A stretch of 64,000 nucleotides of DNA, taken from NCBI GenBank assembly GCA_964017185.1, contig OZ024883.1:2232001-2296000 (forward strand), written 5' to 3'. Shown here in pieces: positions 1 through 10,859 of this stretch. The notes under the pieces were generated by a model. That model searched no databases and was not told the origin of the DNA. It worked only from the letters and a program-made list of their open reading frames with translations. A program made the translations under genes and the position numbers. This DNA is from Rugalucina vietnamica (Eukaryota > Mollusca > Bivalvia > Lucinida > Lucinidae). Each line of letters begins with the position of its first letter. The first letter of the stretch is position 1.

Positions 1-19
1 GTGCGTTTTATTATTTCAG

Positions 20-154
20 GCTATTGGTGACAGTGGCAGCCATGGCTATCCCGTCAGTCCCTAGTGCCAGTATAATGACCACTATAATGATACTTACCTC
101 TATGAATATACCCGTGGAGGACATAGCACTTCTACTTGCCGTCGAGTGGTACTT
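20..154 (+). CDS. SLC1-family amino acid transporter, internal exon (hairpin 2 / start of TM8)
   Basis: This exon follows a pyrimidine-rich tract ending in AG at 18-19 and is closed by a GTAAGT donor at 155. It has one leading base, 44 codons and two trailing bases. The peptide contains PSVPSASIMTTIMILTSMN followed by IPVEDIALLLAVEWYL. This matches the hairpin-2 to TM8 stretch of excitatory amino acid transporters, where the family has LTSVGLPTEDI and AVDWFLDR. SLC1 proteins are plasma-membrane, sodium-coupled transporters of glutamate, aspartate or neutral amino acids. The split Leu codon (TT + G or A) continues in frame into either of two downstream exons at 9,091 and 10,860, which begin DRIRS. 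The family's DW is EW here. The rest of the gene lies left of the window, so substrate class cannot be assigned. Confidence 0.85.
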
Positions 155-174
155 GTAAGTATCTTCTACGAAAT

Positions 175-408
175 GAGGCGTCTCGTGGGAAAACCAACAA
201 TGTGGTTTCCGAACAGGTTTGACACAAATCAGGCTGTACAGTCACAGAAGCAGGCTAGATGCTTGAAATTTCGGGTTTAAGAAGAAGAGGAAGTGTACTA
301 TCCGTGTAGTGAAAACAAAGGCGCTGATCAGCTTCGCAGTTACTGCGAAGCTGATCTGCGCCTTTGTTTTCGCCTATGCAAATTGTTGGTTTTCCCATGG
401 GGCGGCTC
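175..408. mobile_element. FB1 foldback element, copy 1
   Basis: This is a member of the most abundant family in the window. It is a MITE-sized element with inverted ends (GAGSCGYCTCGTGGGAAAAC type) and a central palindrome around GCGCTGATCAGCTTCGC. It is flanked by AAAT at 171-174 and 409-412, consistent with a 4-bp target duplication. It lies in the SLC1 intron just after the donor of exon 20-154. It has no coding capacity. Confidence 0.85.
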
Positions 409-589
409 AAATATTGTCTGATCCAATTGAAATAATTATGCTCAGAGGAAAATGTTTAGTCAGTAGCTTTGACAAGCCCAATAACTATCGTATCCGGCTG
501 CTTGCCGTAGATATCCGCTTTATAAAACTTGCAAAGCCAGTTTTTTTTTTAATTGGAAAAGGAACTCCACCAGTTGTCTATTTCGACAG

Positions 590-1211
590 AGTTATTTATC
601 TATCTATCTATCTTTTCATACTGCAGCACCCTCTCACGAGTATTATGTGCAGTCGCGCAGTCAGTGCAAGATTAAAAGCTAGATTCTAGCAGATGTGAAA
701 GTAAAATAGTGAGTGGGAAATAAAAGATGATAGTATTAGTGCAGAGTGAATTTAAAAGCAGGTTAAAAACAGTGTTAAAATTTATGGGGACCTATGTTGG
801 ATCTGACAGACTCCTTCTTTAAAGGAGTCAAGATCAGCCCTAAACACAAGTTCCGGGGGGAGCCTGTTCCAAAGAACAATTGTAGCTGGATAAAATGACT
901 GCTGATAATAAGTTGTTCGAGTATGGATTTGTCTAAACGAGAGAGGGTGCATGTGACGGGTTAATCGCTGGGGTTTCTCAAAGTATGTTGGTATCTGTAT
1001 TGCCACATGGCCATAGATGATTTTATAAAACATAATGAGTCTGGAGTCAATACGCCGATTTTCAAGCGAACGCCAACCTAGGTTGTCAAGCATAGATGTA
1101 ACACTGTCATACGGAGAATAGTTGTTTTTGACCCATCTGGCAGCTCGTCTTTGTATCATTTCAAGTTTTAGGATATTTTGATCTGTATGGGGGTTCCAAA
1201 TTGATGAGGCG
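590..1211 (-). pseudogene. LINE B, 3' part: C-terminal end of RT ORF plus 3' UTR
   Basis: The minus-strand frame at 782-1,211 encodes the C-terminal domain typical of CR1/L2/Rex-like non-LTR ORF2 proteins: SSIWNPHTDQN, KLEMIQRRAARWV, then SFYPATIVLWNRLPPEL. The 3' UTR runs left and ends near a short GATA repeat at about 596-612, which is likely the tandem tail. The frame breaks off at about 1,211. Its missing upstream part is found at 5,406-6,918, whose last residues (TLVRPQ) directly precede the ASSIWNP seen here in the family. The two pieces are therefore one LINE interrupted by LINE A. No endonuclease or full RT is present in this piece. Confidence 0.75.
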
Positions 1212-1660
1212 GTTCGGTTCGGCGACACGGACACAGAATTTTGAAAGAGAAGTTTTTTTCTATTATTTTCGAATTTCCCATTGTTTTTGTTCGTAAAACT
1301 TCCCGACTTTATGTCAAGAAGTTCGAGACCTGCAATTTCTCATTGTTGGTCGCTGTTTTCCCCCAAATTAAGAGTCTAAGCATCGATTTTCTTAGTTGTG
1401 CGATTCGCGCCAAAACGATTCGTACTTTACTTGAAAATTTCTTTTCTTGAAACTTTTTGGCCTGAGAGCTGACAAGCTTTTGGACCAGAATTTGTTCAAG
1501 CTTCATTGACAGTGACATTGAACGGCTCTGGCGGGGCTGCAACGATCTGTCATAAAAGTTAAAGAATCTGAATAGTTTTTCTGGTTTGACCTTCCCCCAC
1601 CCACTTTTTTTTCATATAGTGATTGAAGGTCTTTTTGTTTAATCATTTGAATTGGAACTC

Positions 1661-3418
1661 ATGGCTTCAGGTTTTGTCGGTCCAACTGTGGGGCGGTTGA
1701 CTTGTCGGGTTGGAAAAGAGCTGGTATGTTGTTTCCATACACCGAAGTCTTGTCCGCTGCTCCTCAGGTTGGCTCTGTTGTTGGTTTTCGAGCTCTGTGT
1801 TTGGAAGTGGACAACATCAGGAGATATTTTGGATGCAAACCAGGACTGTAGTATAGGATTTGGAAATTCAGTTGGTAGAATTGCTCAGAGTTTGGCCTTT
1901 ACAAGGAAAATTGGTAACCGAAGAGGCTCCGAAGGATTACGCAGTTTCAATCCTTCACATAGAACAAACTTGTTGATTCTTATTATTTTGGCTGGAGATA
2001 TCGAAATGAACCCAGGCCCCAGGTTCCAGTGCCGCACGTGCAAGAAGTATTGCAAGGCGGCTGAGAAAGCAGTTAAATGTGAAGATTGCGAGAAACGCTT
2101 CCATGCGTCTTGCGTAAATCTTGGTCCCGTTGAGTTACAAAAGATTGAGTCGGATAATGATTCTTGGTATTGTTCAAACTGCAAAGCTGAGTGCAGCCTA
2201 TGCAGTGGTGCGGTTTTGAATTCCCATAAGGCTGTCCAGTGTGACAAATGTGAAATGTGGGTGCACAATAACTGTTCTTTAATGTCAGACTCAGAGTATG
2301 AGACAATGCAAAACTCAAACTGTACATGGATTTGCCCAAAATGTGACTTTTTCAATTTCTCAGACTCTTTTTTCAATGAACAGTTTAACTTGGAAAGTGA
2401 AAATAGGTTTGACCTACTTGCAAAAGGTCATGAAACCAAGTCTACTGAAACCTTGACTAGCAAAAACAGTTATATTAGTGGTCTGAAATTTTCCAGTATC
2501 AACATAAACAGTATAAGAGGCAAAAAACTTGAGTTGTTGGCCTTCATTGATTTTCATCAATCTAAGATTTTAGCGATTCAGGAGACAAAAATTGACAATT
2601 CCATATTAACGTCTGAATTATTTCCGGAATCTTTTCCATACAGCGTGTACAGAAAGGATAATACCTTAAATGGTGGTGGTGTTATGCTCCTTGTGCACAA
2701 GGACATCCCACACATGCCCCTCACAGAATTGGACAATGACTCAGAGTCAGTTTGGGTCAAACTTTTTGTAAATAAGAAAACTCACTTTGTGGCTAGCTGG
2801 TATCGACCACCTGTCGATGGTCATTTACCAGTATCGGACAATGGAAATGACTTATTGAATTCCCTGGAAAAGTTTGACAATTTATTTAGAGAACAGCTTG
2901 ACAAAATCAAAAATATTAATAAAGGCAACAAACCCCCCTTAATTCACGTTTTAGGTGATTTCAACTTTAGAGATATTGTATGGCCGGACAGACTCAGCAA
3001 ATCTGGGTCATCATTGAGTCAGACGGAGGGTCAGATTTTGATAGATATCATGAATGACCACGGTTTGGAACAATTAGTCAATTTCCCCACTAGAGAAAGA
3101 AATACTTTGGACTTAATTTTGACCTCTCTTCCTGGTCAGTTTGCAGATATTCATTCCCCGGATAAGCTCAGTGATCATGACATTGTTTCTGGCACTTTGA
3201 AAATTGCTATCCCCCCAATAAAGAAACCTAGGAGAAAAATGTATCGATATCAGAAAGGTGATTATGAATCTATGAGAGCAGAAACACTTAAATTTGCAAA
3301 GGAAAGATACTTCAACGGTTACTCAGATACTCGGTCATTACATCGTTTATTCAGGAATCGGCAGATAAACATATCCCCTCAAAAACTAGTCGCTCAGTTT
3401 CCTCTGTCCCTTGGATAA
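1661..3418 (+). pseudogene. LINE A ORF, N-terminal part: 2A-like, two PHD fingers, EEP endonuclease
   Basis: I start at the ATG at 1,661; the open frame extends three codons upstream only with a TTG start. Residues 1-100 are unplaced. The 2A-like motif ends at residue 120. Two Cys/His clusters of PHD type follow at about 124-174 and 178-228, with C-x2-C pairs and the CEDCEKRFHASC and CDKCEMWVHNNC cores. An exonuclease-endonuclease-phosphatase domain follows at about 275-510, with catalytic-type motifs QETK (about 307), SWYRPP, GDFNF (about 432) and SDHD (about 504). This domain nicks target DNA for target-primed reverse transcription. A frameshift at about 3,345-3,395 ends the frame; sequence downstream continues the same protein in another frame. 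Confidence 0.85.
1973..2020 (+). other. 2A-like ribosome-skipping motif in LINE A ORF
   Basis: The frame reads LILIILAGDIEMNPGP, ending with the final Pro codon at 2,018-2,020. This fits the D-x-E-x-N-P-G-P consensus of 2A (StopGo) peptides, preceded by a hydrophobic helix-like stretch. In this family class such motifs cause the ribosome to skip the Gly-Pro bond and release the upstream peptide. Here that would free the first 119 residues from the PHD-endonuclease-RT polyprotein. Activity is inferred from the motif, not shown. Confidence 0.8.
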
Positions 3419-5322
3419 CACCTGAGATAAGGAGGAAGATTCGCAGAAAAAATGCAACTCATGCAAAAGCTAAAAAGACTGGTAGTGCAAAATTTAGATC
3501 TAAATTTGAATCTTTACGGAAAGAGATCAAAGCTGATATCAGGAAGCAGCATGATCTTTACGTGAACAACTTGGTAGGAGATGTTAAGGCTAATCCTAGA
3601 GATTTTTACATGTACATAAACAGTCAGAAAAAAGATACCCAAGGTATTCCCCCGTTGAAAAAGAGAAATGGAAGTGGAATTGCACAATCCGAATTTGAGA
3701 AGGCGGAAGAATTTAATGGTCAGTTCTCGGATGTTTTCACTAAAAGTGAATACAAACAGGTCCCTCTTTTGGATAGATCTGCCCCATTCATGCATGATAT
3801 TGTGGTCACAAAGGAAGGGGTGACCAAACTTCTCAAAGGTCTAAACCCGTCTAAAGCCTTAGGGCCTGATGAGCTTCATCCCAGAGTCCTAAAGGAACTG
3901 GCTGTGGAATTAGGGCCGGTATTCGCCCATCTCTTCCAGCAGTCAATTGATACAGGTGAAATTCCTAAAGAATGGTCTCTTGCTAATATTTGCCCCCTGT
4001 TTAAGAAGGGCGACAGGTCACTTGCCCGCAATTACCGCCCTGTTTCTTTGACATGCATTCCTTGTAAGCTTCTTGAACATATTGTATGCTCAAATATTAT
4101 GGCCCATCTTGATGAACATGAACTCTTGTCGGACAGGCAACACGCATTTAGGAAATGGCATAGCTGTGAAACTCAGTTGACTACAGTGATAAATGACTGG
4201 GCCAAAATCTTAGACAAAAAGGCCAGGTCGACACTTTTATACTCGATTTTGAAAAGGCGTTTGATACCCCTCCCCATGAACTCCTTAAAAGCAAATTGTT
4301 TAGCTATGGAATAGGTGGAACAACACTGAATTGGATAAATGCTTTCCTATGTTTCCGACAACAAAGGGTAGTGGTTAATGGTATTAAATCGGATTGGGCA
4401 CCAGTTGTGTGAGGTGTCCCTCAGGGCACCGTTCTCGGCCCCTTGCTGTTTTCCTTGTATATAAATGACATCTCAGCAGACATTGAGTCTGAAATAAGAC
4501 TCTTTGCTGATGATTGTGTTTGCTATCGTGGAATCAAGAATGAAGAGGATACATTGAAACTTCAGAGAGACATTGATCGTTTAGGCAGTTGGGCTAGGAA
4601 ATGGGGAATGAGATTTCAACCCGTCAAATGCAACATGATGCAGCTGACAAATAAACGGTCTCGTAAGATACAGGCTAACTACACCCTTGAGGGCACTTTA
4701 CTGGAAAACGTTGAAAGCATAAAATACCTGGGTGTAACTATCACAAATGATTTGAAATGGAATACTCATATTTCCAATGTCTGTACAAAGGCTAACAGAA
4801 CTCTCGGATTCTTAAGGAGAAATGTATTCTTGTCCCCCAGATGTGAAAGAAGCAGCTTATAAAGGACTGGTGCGGCCGGTCTTGGAATATGGAAGCTCAG
4901 TTTGGGACCCTCACACTCATGGCCTCCAGGAAGATCTGGAAAAGGTACAAAATCGTGCGGCAAGGTTTGTGACGGGAAATTATGTTTTTGAAACTGGGAG
5001 CATGACTGGCATCTTAGGTCAACTGAAATGGGAATCTCTTAAGAAAAGGAGGAAGGATAGTAGACTTATATTGCTATACAAAGGTCTAAAGGGTAAAGCC
5101 AGAATACCCACAGATGACCTTATCCCAAAGAATAGGCGTTGTAGAAATCAACACTCTTTGGCTTTTCAGATACCTTCAGCTAGCAAAGAAGCGTACAAAA
5201 ATAGTTTCTTTCCACAGACTATCAGGGACTGGAATGACCTCCCTGATTCACTTATCTCCTCTGCTGAAATGTCTGATGACTGTGTGTCCAAGTTCGCTAC
5301 ACTCGTGCGTTCAAGGGACTAA
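3400..5322 (+). pseudogene. LINE A ORF, RT and C-terminal domain, broken
   Basis: The region is readable in four pieces. The first (to about 4,225) covers the RT fingers, with GPDELHPRVLKEL, PLFKKGD and NYRPVSLTC. A frameshift near 4,225-4,230 moves the palm to another frame, where an LDFEKAFD-type motif and GVPQGTVLGPLLFSLYIND are found. A TGA stop lies in that frame at about 4,411, just before GVPQG. The FADD active site is at about 4,499-4,516. A further frameshift at about 4,838 separates the thumb from the C-terminal domain (VLEYGSSVWDPHTHG, NRAARFVTGNY, FFPQTIRDWNDLPDSL), which ends at 5,322. The catalytic FADD is intact, but the protein cannot be made as one chain. Confidence 0.85.
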
Positions 5323-5381
5323 TTTCTCCCCCATCCGAACCCCCTGGTGAAATAATGTCATTTGGCGTATCACCAGTAAAC

Positions 5382-5405
5382 TATTCAGATTCAGATTCAG
5401 ATTCA
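5382..5405 (+). repeat. TTCAGA tandem tail of LINE A
   Basis: About three to four copies of a 6-bp unit directly follow the LINE A 3' UTR. CR1/L2-type elements typically end in short tandem repeats rather than poly(A). The truncated relative at 38,145 ends in a related TTCTGA-type repeat. Confidence 0.75.
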
Positions 5406-6918
5406 CCTGCGGTCGCACTAAGGTCTTATATGCTAATTGTTTTACCTGTTCATTTCTAGTTTTTACGTTTCTCTTAATGAAGCCGAGTGTTCTATTGGCT
5501 TTACCTGTAATTTCGTTGACATGATGGTTCCAGCTAAGATCCTGAGAAATGTTAACGCCGAGATACTTAGCACTGTCCACTGACTCCAAGACCTGACCAT
5601 GGAGGGTGTACTGAGACATAAGTGGTTTAGGAGATCTTGTTATGTGGAGTACTTGACACTTCCCTGGATTGAACTCCATGTCCCAGGTTCGTTCCCATTC
5701 CTGCAAGGTGTCTAGGTCAGCCTGGAGTGTATGTGCATCTTCGAGTGAGGTTACTGTTAAGTAGACTGCTGTGTCATCGGCGAACAACCTTACCTGAGAC
5801 TTTATGTTTTTTGGCAAGTCATTAATGTAGAGCAGGAAGAGAAGAGGGCCCAGCACAGATCCCTGTGGCACACCTGATGTCACAGGAGCCTCTGCAGATC
5901 TCTCCCCATCCAGCACCACAGCCTGGGTTCGTCCCAAGAGGAATGCTCGGATCCAGTTGAGCGTGTTGCCTTTGACGCCATGCTGAGAAAGTTTAAAGAG
6001 AAGTTTGAGATGATTTACCTTGTCAAAGGCCTTGCTAAAGTCTAGTAGTACTAAGTCCGTTTGTTTACCTTTCATGAGCTGCCTTCCGAGGTCTTCAACT
6101 AACTGGAGTAACTGTGTCTCACAGGACCTTTTCTGCCTAAAACCATGTTGAAGATCATACAGTATATTGTACCTGTTGAAGTGAGCAGTAATATTTGAGG
6201 CAATTATATGCTCCATCACCTTGCACAGTATGCATGTCAAGGAGATGGGCCTATAATTGGACGGGTCACTTTTCTCACCTTTCTTGAAAATGGGACTTAC
6301 GTTGGCTTTGGTCCAGTCAGACGGGAGTGCACCAGTGGCAAGGGATTTTTCGAAAATCAGTTGGATGACAGGGGCTATCTCTACTCTCAATTCCCTAAGT
6401 ACAATGGGTTTGATTTCATCAGGGCCGGCTGCTTTGTCGGGTCGTAAGTTGTTGAGTAGTTTAGTGATACCATTCAGGTTAATGTTAATGTCTGGCATTT
6501 GGGGGTAATTACATTTAAATTTATCTGGGATGTTCCGGTTGAAATACTGCTGGAGCTTGTCAATGCAGATCTGGCCTAGTTTAAGTGGTGAAAGCTGTGA
6601 GAATACAGACTGAAACTGTCTATTTAGTATGTTTGCTTTTTCCTTATTTATTGAGGAGGTTTGGTTTGTAATAGGGTCTTTAAGAGGCGAGACCCCCTGT
6701 GCATCCTGTCTTGCATTTTTGATAAGGGAGAATAGCTTTTTGGATACAAATCCCGAGTCGTTTCCAGTGGCGTCACCCCCTTCCTCACTCAGACCAAGAA
6801 TATTTTGAAGGTAGTTGTTATAGGCTAACCTAATTTTAATTTGGACCAGGTGTTTGACCTGCTTAAAGTGGTGTCTATCCTTTGGTCTGCCATTCTTTTG
6901 CTTTTGATAAAGGTCTTA
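5406..6918 (-). pseudogene. LINE B, 5' part: reverse transcriptase
   Basis: An open minus-strand frame runs from about 6,918, below two consecutive stops, to the LINE A junction; the first Met is at 6,498 but the frame clearly starts upstream. It encodes an uninterrupted RT core: GPDEIKPIVLREL, PIFKKGEKSD, NYRPISLTCILCK, LLDFSKAFDKV, SGVPQGSVLGPLLFLLYIND, FADDTAVYL, then KYLGVNISQDLSWNHHV. The endonuclease domain is absent, so this copy is 5'-truncated. Its C-terminal continuation lies at 590-1,211 across the LINE A insertion. It belongs to the same broad CR1/L2-like class as LINE A but to a different family. Confidence 0.85.
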
Positions 6919-7137
6919 TTAATCGGCGCTTTGATTCATAGCGCTTTCTGATGGAGGCTGTTGCCAGTGACAAAAAATCTTTTCAAAATTCAGCCACAGT
7001 CTCGAGAAATAACGTCATTATTTTGAGATAACCTCCCTTTCTTAAATGAGAACGATAAATGGTGTATGCACTCTGGCAAAACCATATGTGATATTTCAAT
7101 CTTTTTTTTTTTTGGGGGGGGGGGGAATGTTTGGTCA

Positions 7138-8055
7138 TGTCAGAATGTGTGCGACGCCTTATCCTATCTCTTAGATAATATTTATATTAGATTTGGGACC
7201 AAGTTATACAGACAAATTGTTGGAATTCCGATGGGTACAAATTGCGCACCTCTCGTAGCTGATTTATTTTTATACTGCTACGAAAGAGATTTCATGGATT
7301 CTCTTAACCATGATAATCAAGCTGATGTTATCGAGGCTTTTAATTCCACATCTAGGTACCTCGATGACCTTCTGAACATTGACAACCCTTATTTTGAAGG
7401 TATGGTCAATCAAATTTATCCACCTGAACTTCAGTTAAACAAAGCCAATATCTCAGATACCGAAGCCCCCTTTTTAGATCTACATCTTTCTGTTTCAAAT
7501 GGATTTGTTTCTTCTAAAATTTATGATAAGCGCGATGACTTTGATTTTGATATAGTAAATTTTCCTTTTTTGGATGGTGACGTTCCTCGTCGTGCTTCTT
7601 ATGGTGTATACATTTCGCAACTTATTAGGTTTGCTAGAGTCTGCAATCATGTTACAGACTTCAACGCTAGAAATAAATGTTTAACGGCAAAACTTCTTCA
7701 ACAGGGCTATCGGTATCATAAACTTCGAAAAACCTTTTCTAAATTTTATCGTAGACACTATGAATTGATTTCCAAATATAATGTTGGGTTAAAGACGCTT
7801 TTAAGTGAGGGCCTTGCGGAACCTGAATTTTATGGTGACTTGGTTTACAAATTTAAGAAACTTAAAGGAATTAACGATTTTTCTTTTCAGTTCAGAAAAA
7901 TCATAACACGTTACAGACGTATAGGTTATAACTTGAATGTTATGCGACAGTCTGCATGCTTAGTTTTTAACCCAATCATGGTTGATAACTATGCTGCCTT
8001 CTTTAATTGCACGCCGGTGGGTCGGGCGTCAGACTCTATGATGGCCCCGACTTAA
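7138..8055 (+). pseudogene. Penelope-type reverse transcriptase, copy P1 (5'-truncated)
   Basis: A single frame encodes about 305 residues: RFGTKLYRQIVGIPMGTNC, then APLVADLFLYCYE, the active-site motif RYLDD, EAPFLDLHLSV, SKIYDKRDDFDFDIVNFPF, and YGVYISQLIRFARVCN. The order (R-Y-x-D-D, then PFLD, then a K-x-Y-x-K-x-D-x-F type motif, then an Arg/Cys region) resembles Penelope-like elements more than LTR or LINE RTs. I see no GIY-YIG endonuclease before or after it. The fingers domain is missing at the 5' end, where a poly-T/poly-G tract (7,101-7,126) precedes it. Five related copies occur between 15 and 25 kb. Family placement is an inference. Confidence 0.65.
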
Positions 8056-8690
8056 AGCTATTCATTTTAGTTGGTTGGGGCCGGAGCTTCTTGTCTGTTG
8101 CTTGGCCCACCGGGGTCCAACTGGTGTTTTTCTTTTGCTCCGGAGTTAGTAGGTTATTCGGCGCCCAGGGATCTTCATCGTCGGGCAGCTTACTCAATCT
8201 GTGAGTCCTGGGTTTTGATTCATCAGGATGTTTATCATGATTTATTTGTTCGTTCTTGATGATTCATTGACTAGTTAGAGATTCACCACAAGGACCAAAT
8301 AACTAACTAAATGTTATGAACCACTGCAGAAGCTGAGGGTGAGGTTAGGTACCTGTAAAACCGGTTTAAGCCCGCCAGTAACTTTGTGTTACTGATCGTT
8401 CCAAGTCGATACTTCTGTAGTGGTTCTTTTTGTTTTATGTCTTGGTGTTTAATTTTTTTTGTGCTGTTGGCGCCTTATGTATGTTTTCATATTTTTAGTT
8501 AAGTTAAGGTAACTGAGTGGCCACCTATTGGGAAAATAGCTGCTCATTCGGCTTACTATTTGTTTTATGGTATAAAGTACCTGATTGTTACTTTGGTTTT
8601 TTCCCACCTCGGTTTTTGGAGTGGGAATCTTTTTCTGATTGCGTCTTTTCCTGATCTTTGCCTACTTGTACCTTTTTATTCAGTTTTATG
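8056..8690 (+). mobile_element. 3' non-coding region of Penelope-type copy P1
   Basis: This is the shared 3' region of the family. It starts with GGTTGGGGCCGGAGCTTCTT, continues through GATTCATTGACTAGTTAGAG and AACTGAGTGGCCACCTATTG, and ends near CTTTGCCTACTTGTACCTTT. The same order of blocks recurs after the copies at 21.5 and 22.5 kb, and inverted at 18.7-19.3 kb, so it defines the element's 3' end. Confidence 0.7.
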
Positions 8691-9090
8691 ACTGGTAATT
8701 TAAATCCCAAAATATCAAGGGGTTTTGAAACTATAGCGATTTAAACAGTTCCAATGGAATTTTACATGTATTTTCACCGACTAAACTTTTGCCGGTGAGC
8801 ACATTTGGCTGTTTCAACGACCAGTTGTACCGGTAGAAGTCTGGAGCGTATTGAAAAACAACATTTGCACTACATGGTAGTGGTTATTTCACCTTTTACA
8901 CACAAATAGCACATACTTACGAACATTTTAAAAGTTTGGCAAAGAGTATTGAACGCATCTGGTCTACATATACTTTGGGTGGTGATTCAAATACCATCTG
9001 ATAAACGTATTTGACATGAAATATTAGCAAAGAGTGATATTTGTACGAACTGTTTCAAAACAGCGGTAATGTATTAATGGCATCTTACAG
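8691..9090. other. SLC1 intron, unique sequence
   Basis: No repeat or coding signal is recognised apart from a polypyrimidine/acceptor context ending in TTACAG at 9,090. Confidence 0.4.
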
Positions 9091-9205
9091 GGACCGCATT
9101 CGTTCAACCAGCAGTGTAGTTGGTCACACCGTTTGCACTGCCGTGGTCTACAAATTATGCAAGAACGATTTAGGAGACCTGGAAAATAACCAGGACATTG
9201 TTTGA
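9091..9205 (+). CDS. SLC1-family transporter, alternative last exon A
   Basis: Exon A follows a TTACAG acceptor. Its first base completes the split Leu codon of exon 20-154. It encodes DRIRSTSSVVGHTVCTAVVY and then a tail KLCKNDLGDLENNQDIV before TGA at 9,203-9,205. In excitatory amino acid transporters this is the second half of TM8, usually DRxRTTxNVxGD. Compared with exon B, about 13 of 31 aligned codons differ only silently, which suggests both were kept by selection. The conserved Asn (here Ser) and final Asp (here His) are changed in both. A GT after TGAT at 9,206 cannot rescue the frame because the stop precedes it, so this is a terminal exon. An ATTAAA lies at 9,271. A decaying duplicate is the alternative. 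Confidence 0.7.
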
Positions 9206-9289
9206 TGTAAGAAAAGCTTGTCACAAGTTTAATGCACCAAAGAGCTTATGCGTCTGACACTTGCATTGTCATTAAATGCGCTTTATGGG

Positions 9290-10110
9290 GCCGGAGCTTC
9301 TTGTCTGTTGCTTGGCCCACCGGGGTTCAACTGGTGTTTTTTCTTTTGCCCCGGAGTTAGTAAGTTATTTGGCGCCCAGGGATCTCCATCGTCGGTCAGC
9401 TTACTGAATTTGTGAGTCCTGGTTTTTTATTCATCATGATGTTTATCATGATTTATTTGTTTGTTCTTGTTGATTCATTGACTAGTTAGAGATTTGCCAC
9501 GAGGACCGAAGAACTAACTAAATGGTATGAACCACTGCAGAAGCTGAGGGTGAGGTTATGGCCATGTAAAATCGATTTAAGCCCGCCAGTAACTTTGTGT
9601 TACTGATCGTTCCAAGGCGACACTTCTGTGTCTGTGAGTCCTCGCTTTTGATTCGTCATGGTAGTTATCATGATTTATTTGTCCTTGATGATTAATTGAC
9701 TAGTTGGAGATTCACCATGAGGGCCGAAGAACTAACTAAATGTTGTGAACCACTGCAGAAGCTGAGGGTGAGGTTGGGTACCTGTAAAATCGGTTTAAGC
9801 CCGCCAGTAATTTCATATTATACTGATAGTTCCAAGGCGATACTTCTGTGGCGGTTCTTATTGCTTTATGTCTTGGTGTTAAACTTTTTTGTGCTGTTTG
9901 CGCCTTATGTATGTTTTCATATTTTTAGTTAAGTTTAGGTAAATGAGTGGCCACCTATTGGGAAAATAGCTGCTCATTCGGCTTACGATATGTTTTCATG
10001 GAATAAGTACCTGATTGTTAATTTATTCCATCTCGGTTTTTGGAGAGGGATTCTCTTTCTGATGGCGCCTTTTCCTGATCGTCGCCTACTTGTACCTTTT
10101 TAACGCTCCA
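9290..10110 (+). mobile_element. Penelope-type 3' region fragments, two tandem pieces
   Basis: The sequence begins GGGGCCGGAGCTTCTTGTCT and repeats the 3' blocks of P1. A second, partial repeat of the GACTAGTTAGAG/AACTAACTAAATG/CTGCAGAAGCTGAGG block starts at about 9,640 and runs to CGCCTACTTGTACCTTTTTA. No RT coding sequence is attached. It sits about 85 bp downstream of SLC1 exon A. Confidence 0.7.
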
Positions 10111-10859
10111 TCACTGTTCGCGTAGCATTTGGATTTTTTTTGACAATTGTATAAGAATATGCTGATGATCTTATAATTTGGCTAAAACAAAAACAACTCT
10201 TCCCAAAAGGAAAGCGTCGAAATTACCACAAAGATTCCAAAGAATTAGATACTTGCAATATTTCCCTTATAGAATTATAAACTATGCACGTGTATTAGCT
10301 ATTTCGCTAATTGTTAACTCGAGTGTCATGTATGAAAAAAAAAGCTCTTTTGCATCACTTTCTTTTATATATCTTAGGGTTCATTCTGAGTCTTTCTAAC
10401 GGAGTACCACTTCAGAAACTTATTCATTGAAGTACGGCCACTAATAGTTGACGATCGATTAAGTGAACAATTAACAACTAATAAATAAACTTATGCATTC
10501 TTCTAATGTTTATGTACAGGTGCATTTGAACCTACCAGTGTCGCTTTACATTTTTCAAGGAGTTAACCGGTACATAAACATGTCACTAGATACATTCTGG
10601 GAAAGCCACTCAGACCTACTGAGATTCAGGAAATAAACTATGACAATTAAGATATCTCTGTCGGTTCAAGACAGGTCGATCTAAATACCAACAAATTTAA
10701 AAAATGCTAATGTTTTAAGATATAAGAACAGACAATTACTAGTACTTAATGACTTTCTTAAACATCAATTTCCCTACACTTATGTATTTTGATTTGCATA
10801 CAAATAAAGTGACACAATTCAGGTTCATGGAACTTATTTCATTGTCCTTTATTTTTCAG
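10111..10859. other. SLC1 intron before exon B, nothing recognised
   Basis: This is AT-rich sequence without repeats that I can match elsewhere in the window. It ends in the TTTATTTTTCAG acceptor of exon B. Confidence 0.4.

Larger units (their letters stand above)
1212..5405 (+). mobile_element. LINE A: near full-length CR1/L2-like non-LTR retrotransposon
   Basis: The boundaries come from the antisense LINE B that it splits: LINE B coding sequence stops at about 1,211 and resumes at about 5,406. The element has a 5' UTR of about 450 bp, an ORF with 2A-like motif, PHD fingers and apurinic-type endonuclease, a reverse transcriptase region, a short 3' UTR, and a TTCAGA-repeat tail. It is inactive because the RT region carries at least three frameshifts and one stop codon. 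A 5'-truncated relative with the same 3' UTR and tail type lies at 37,946-38,145, so the family was mobile elsewhere in this locus. Confidence 0.8.

Noticed and set aside
1885-2376. Minus-strand ORFs over LINE A PHD fingers
   Set aside because: They are shadows of the plus-strand 2A-PHD frame.
6208-6508. Plus-strand ORFs over LINE B
   Set aside because: They are shadows of the minus-strand RT frame.
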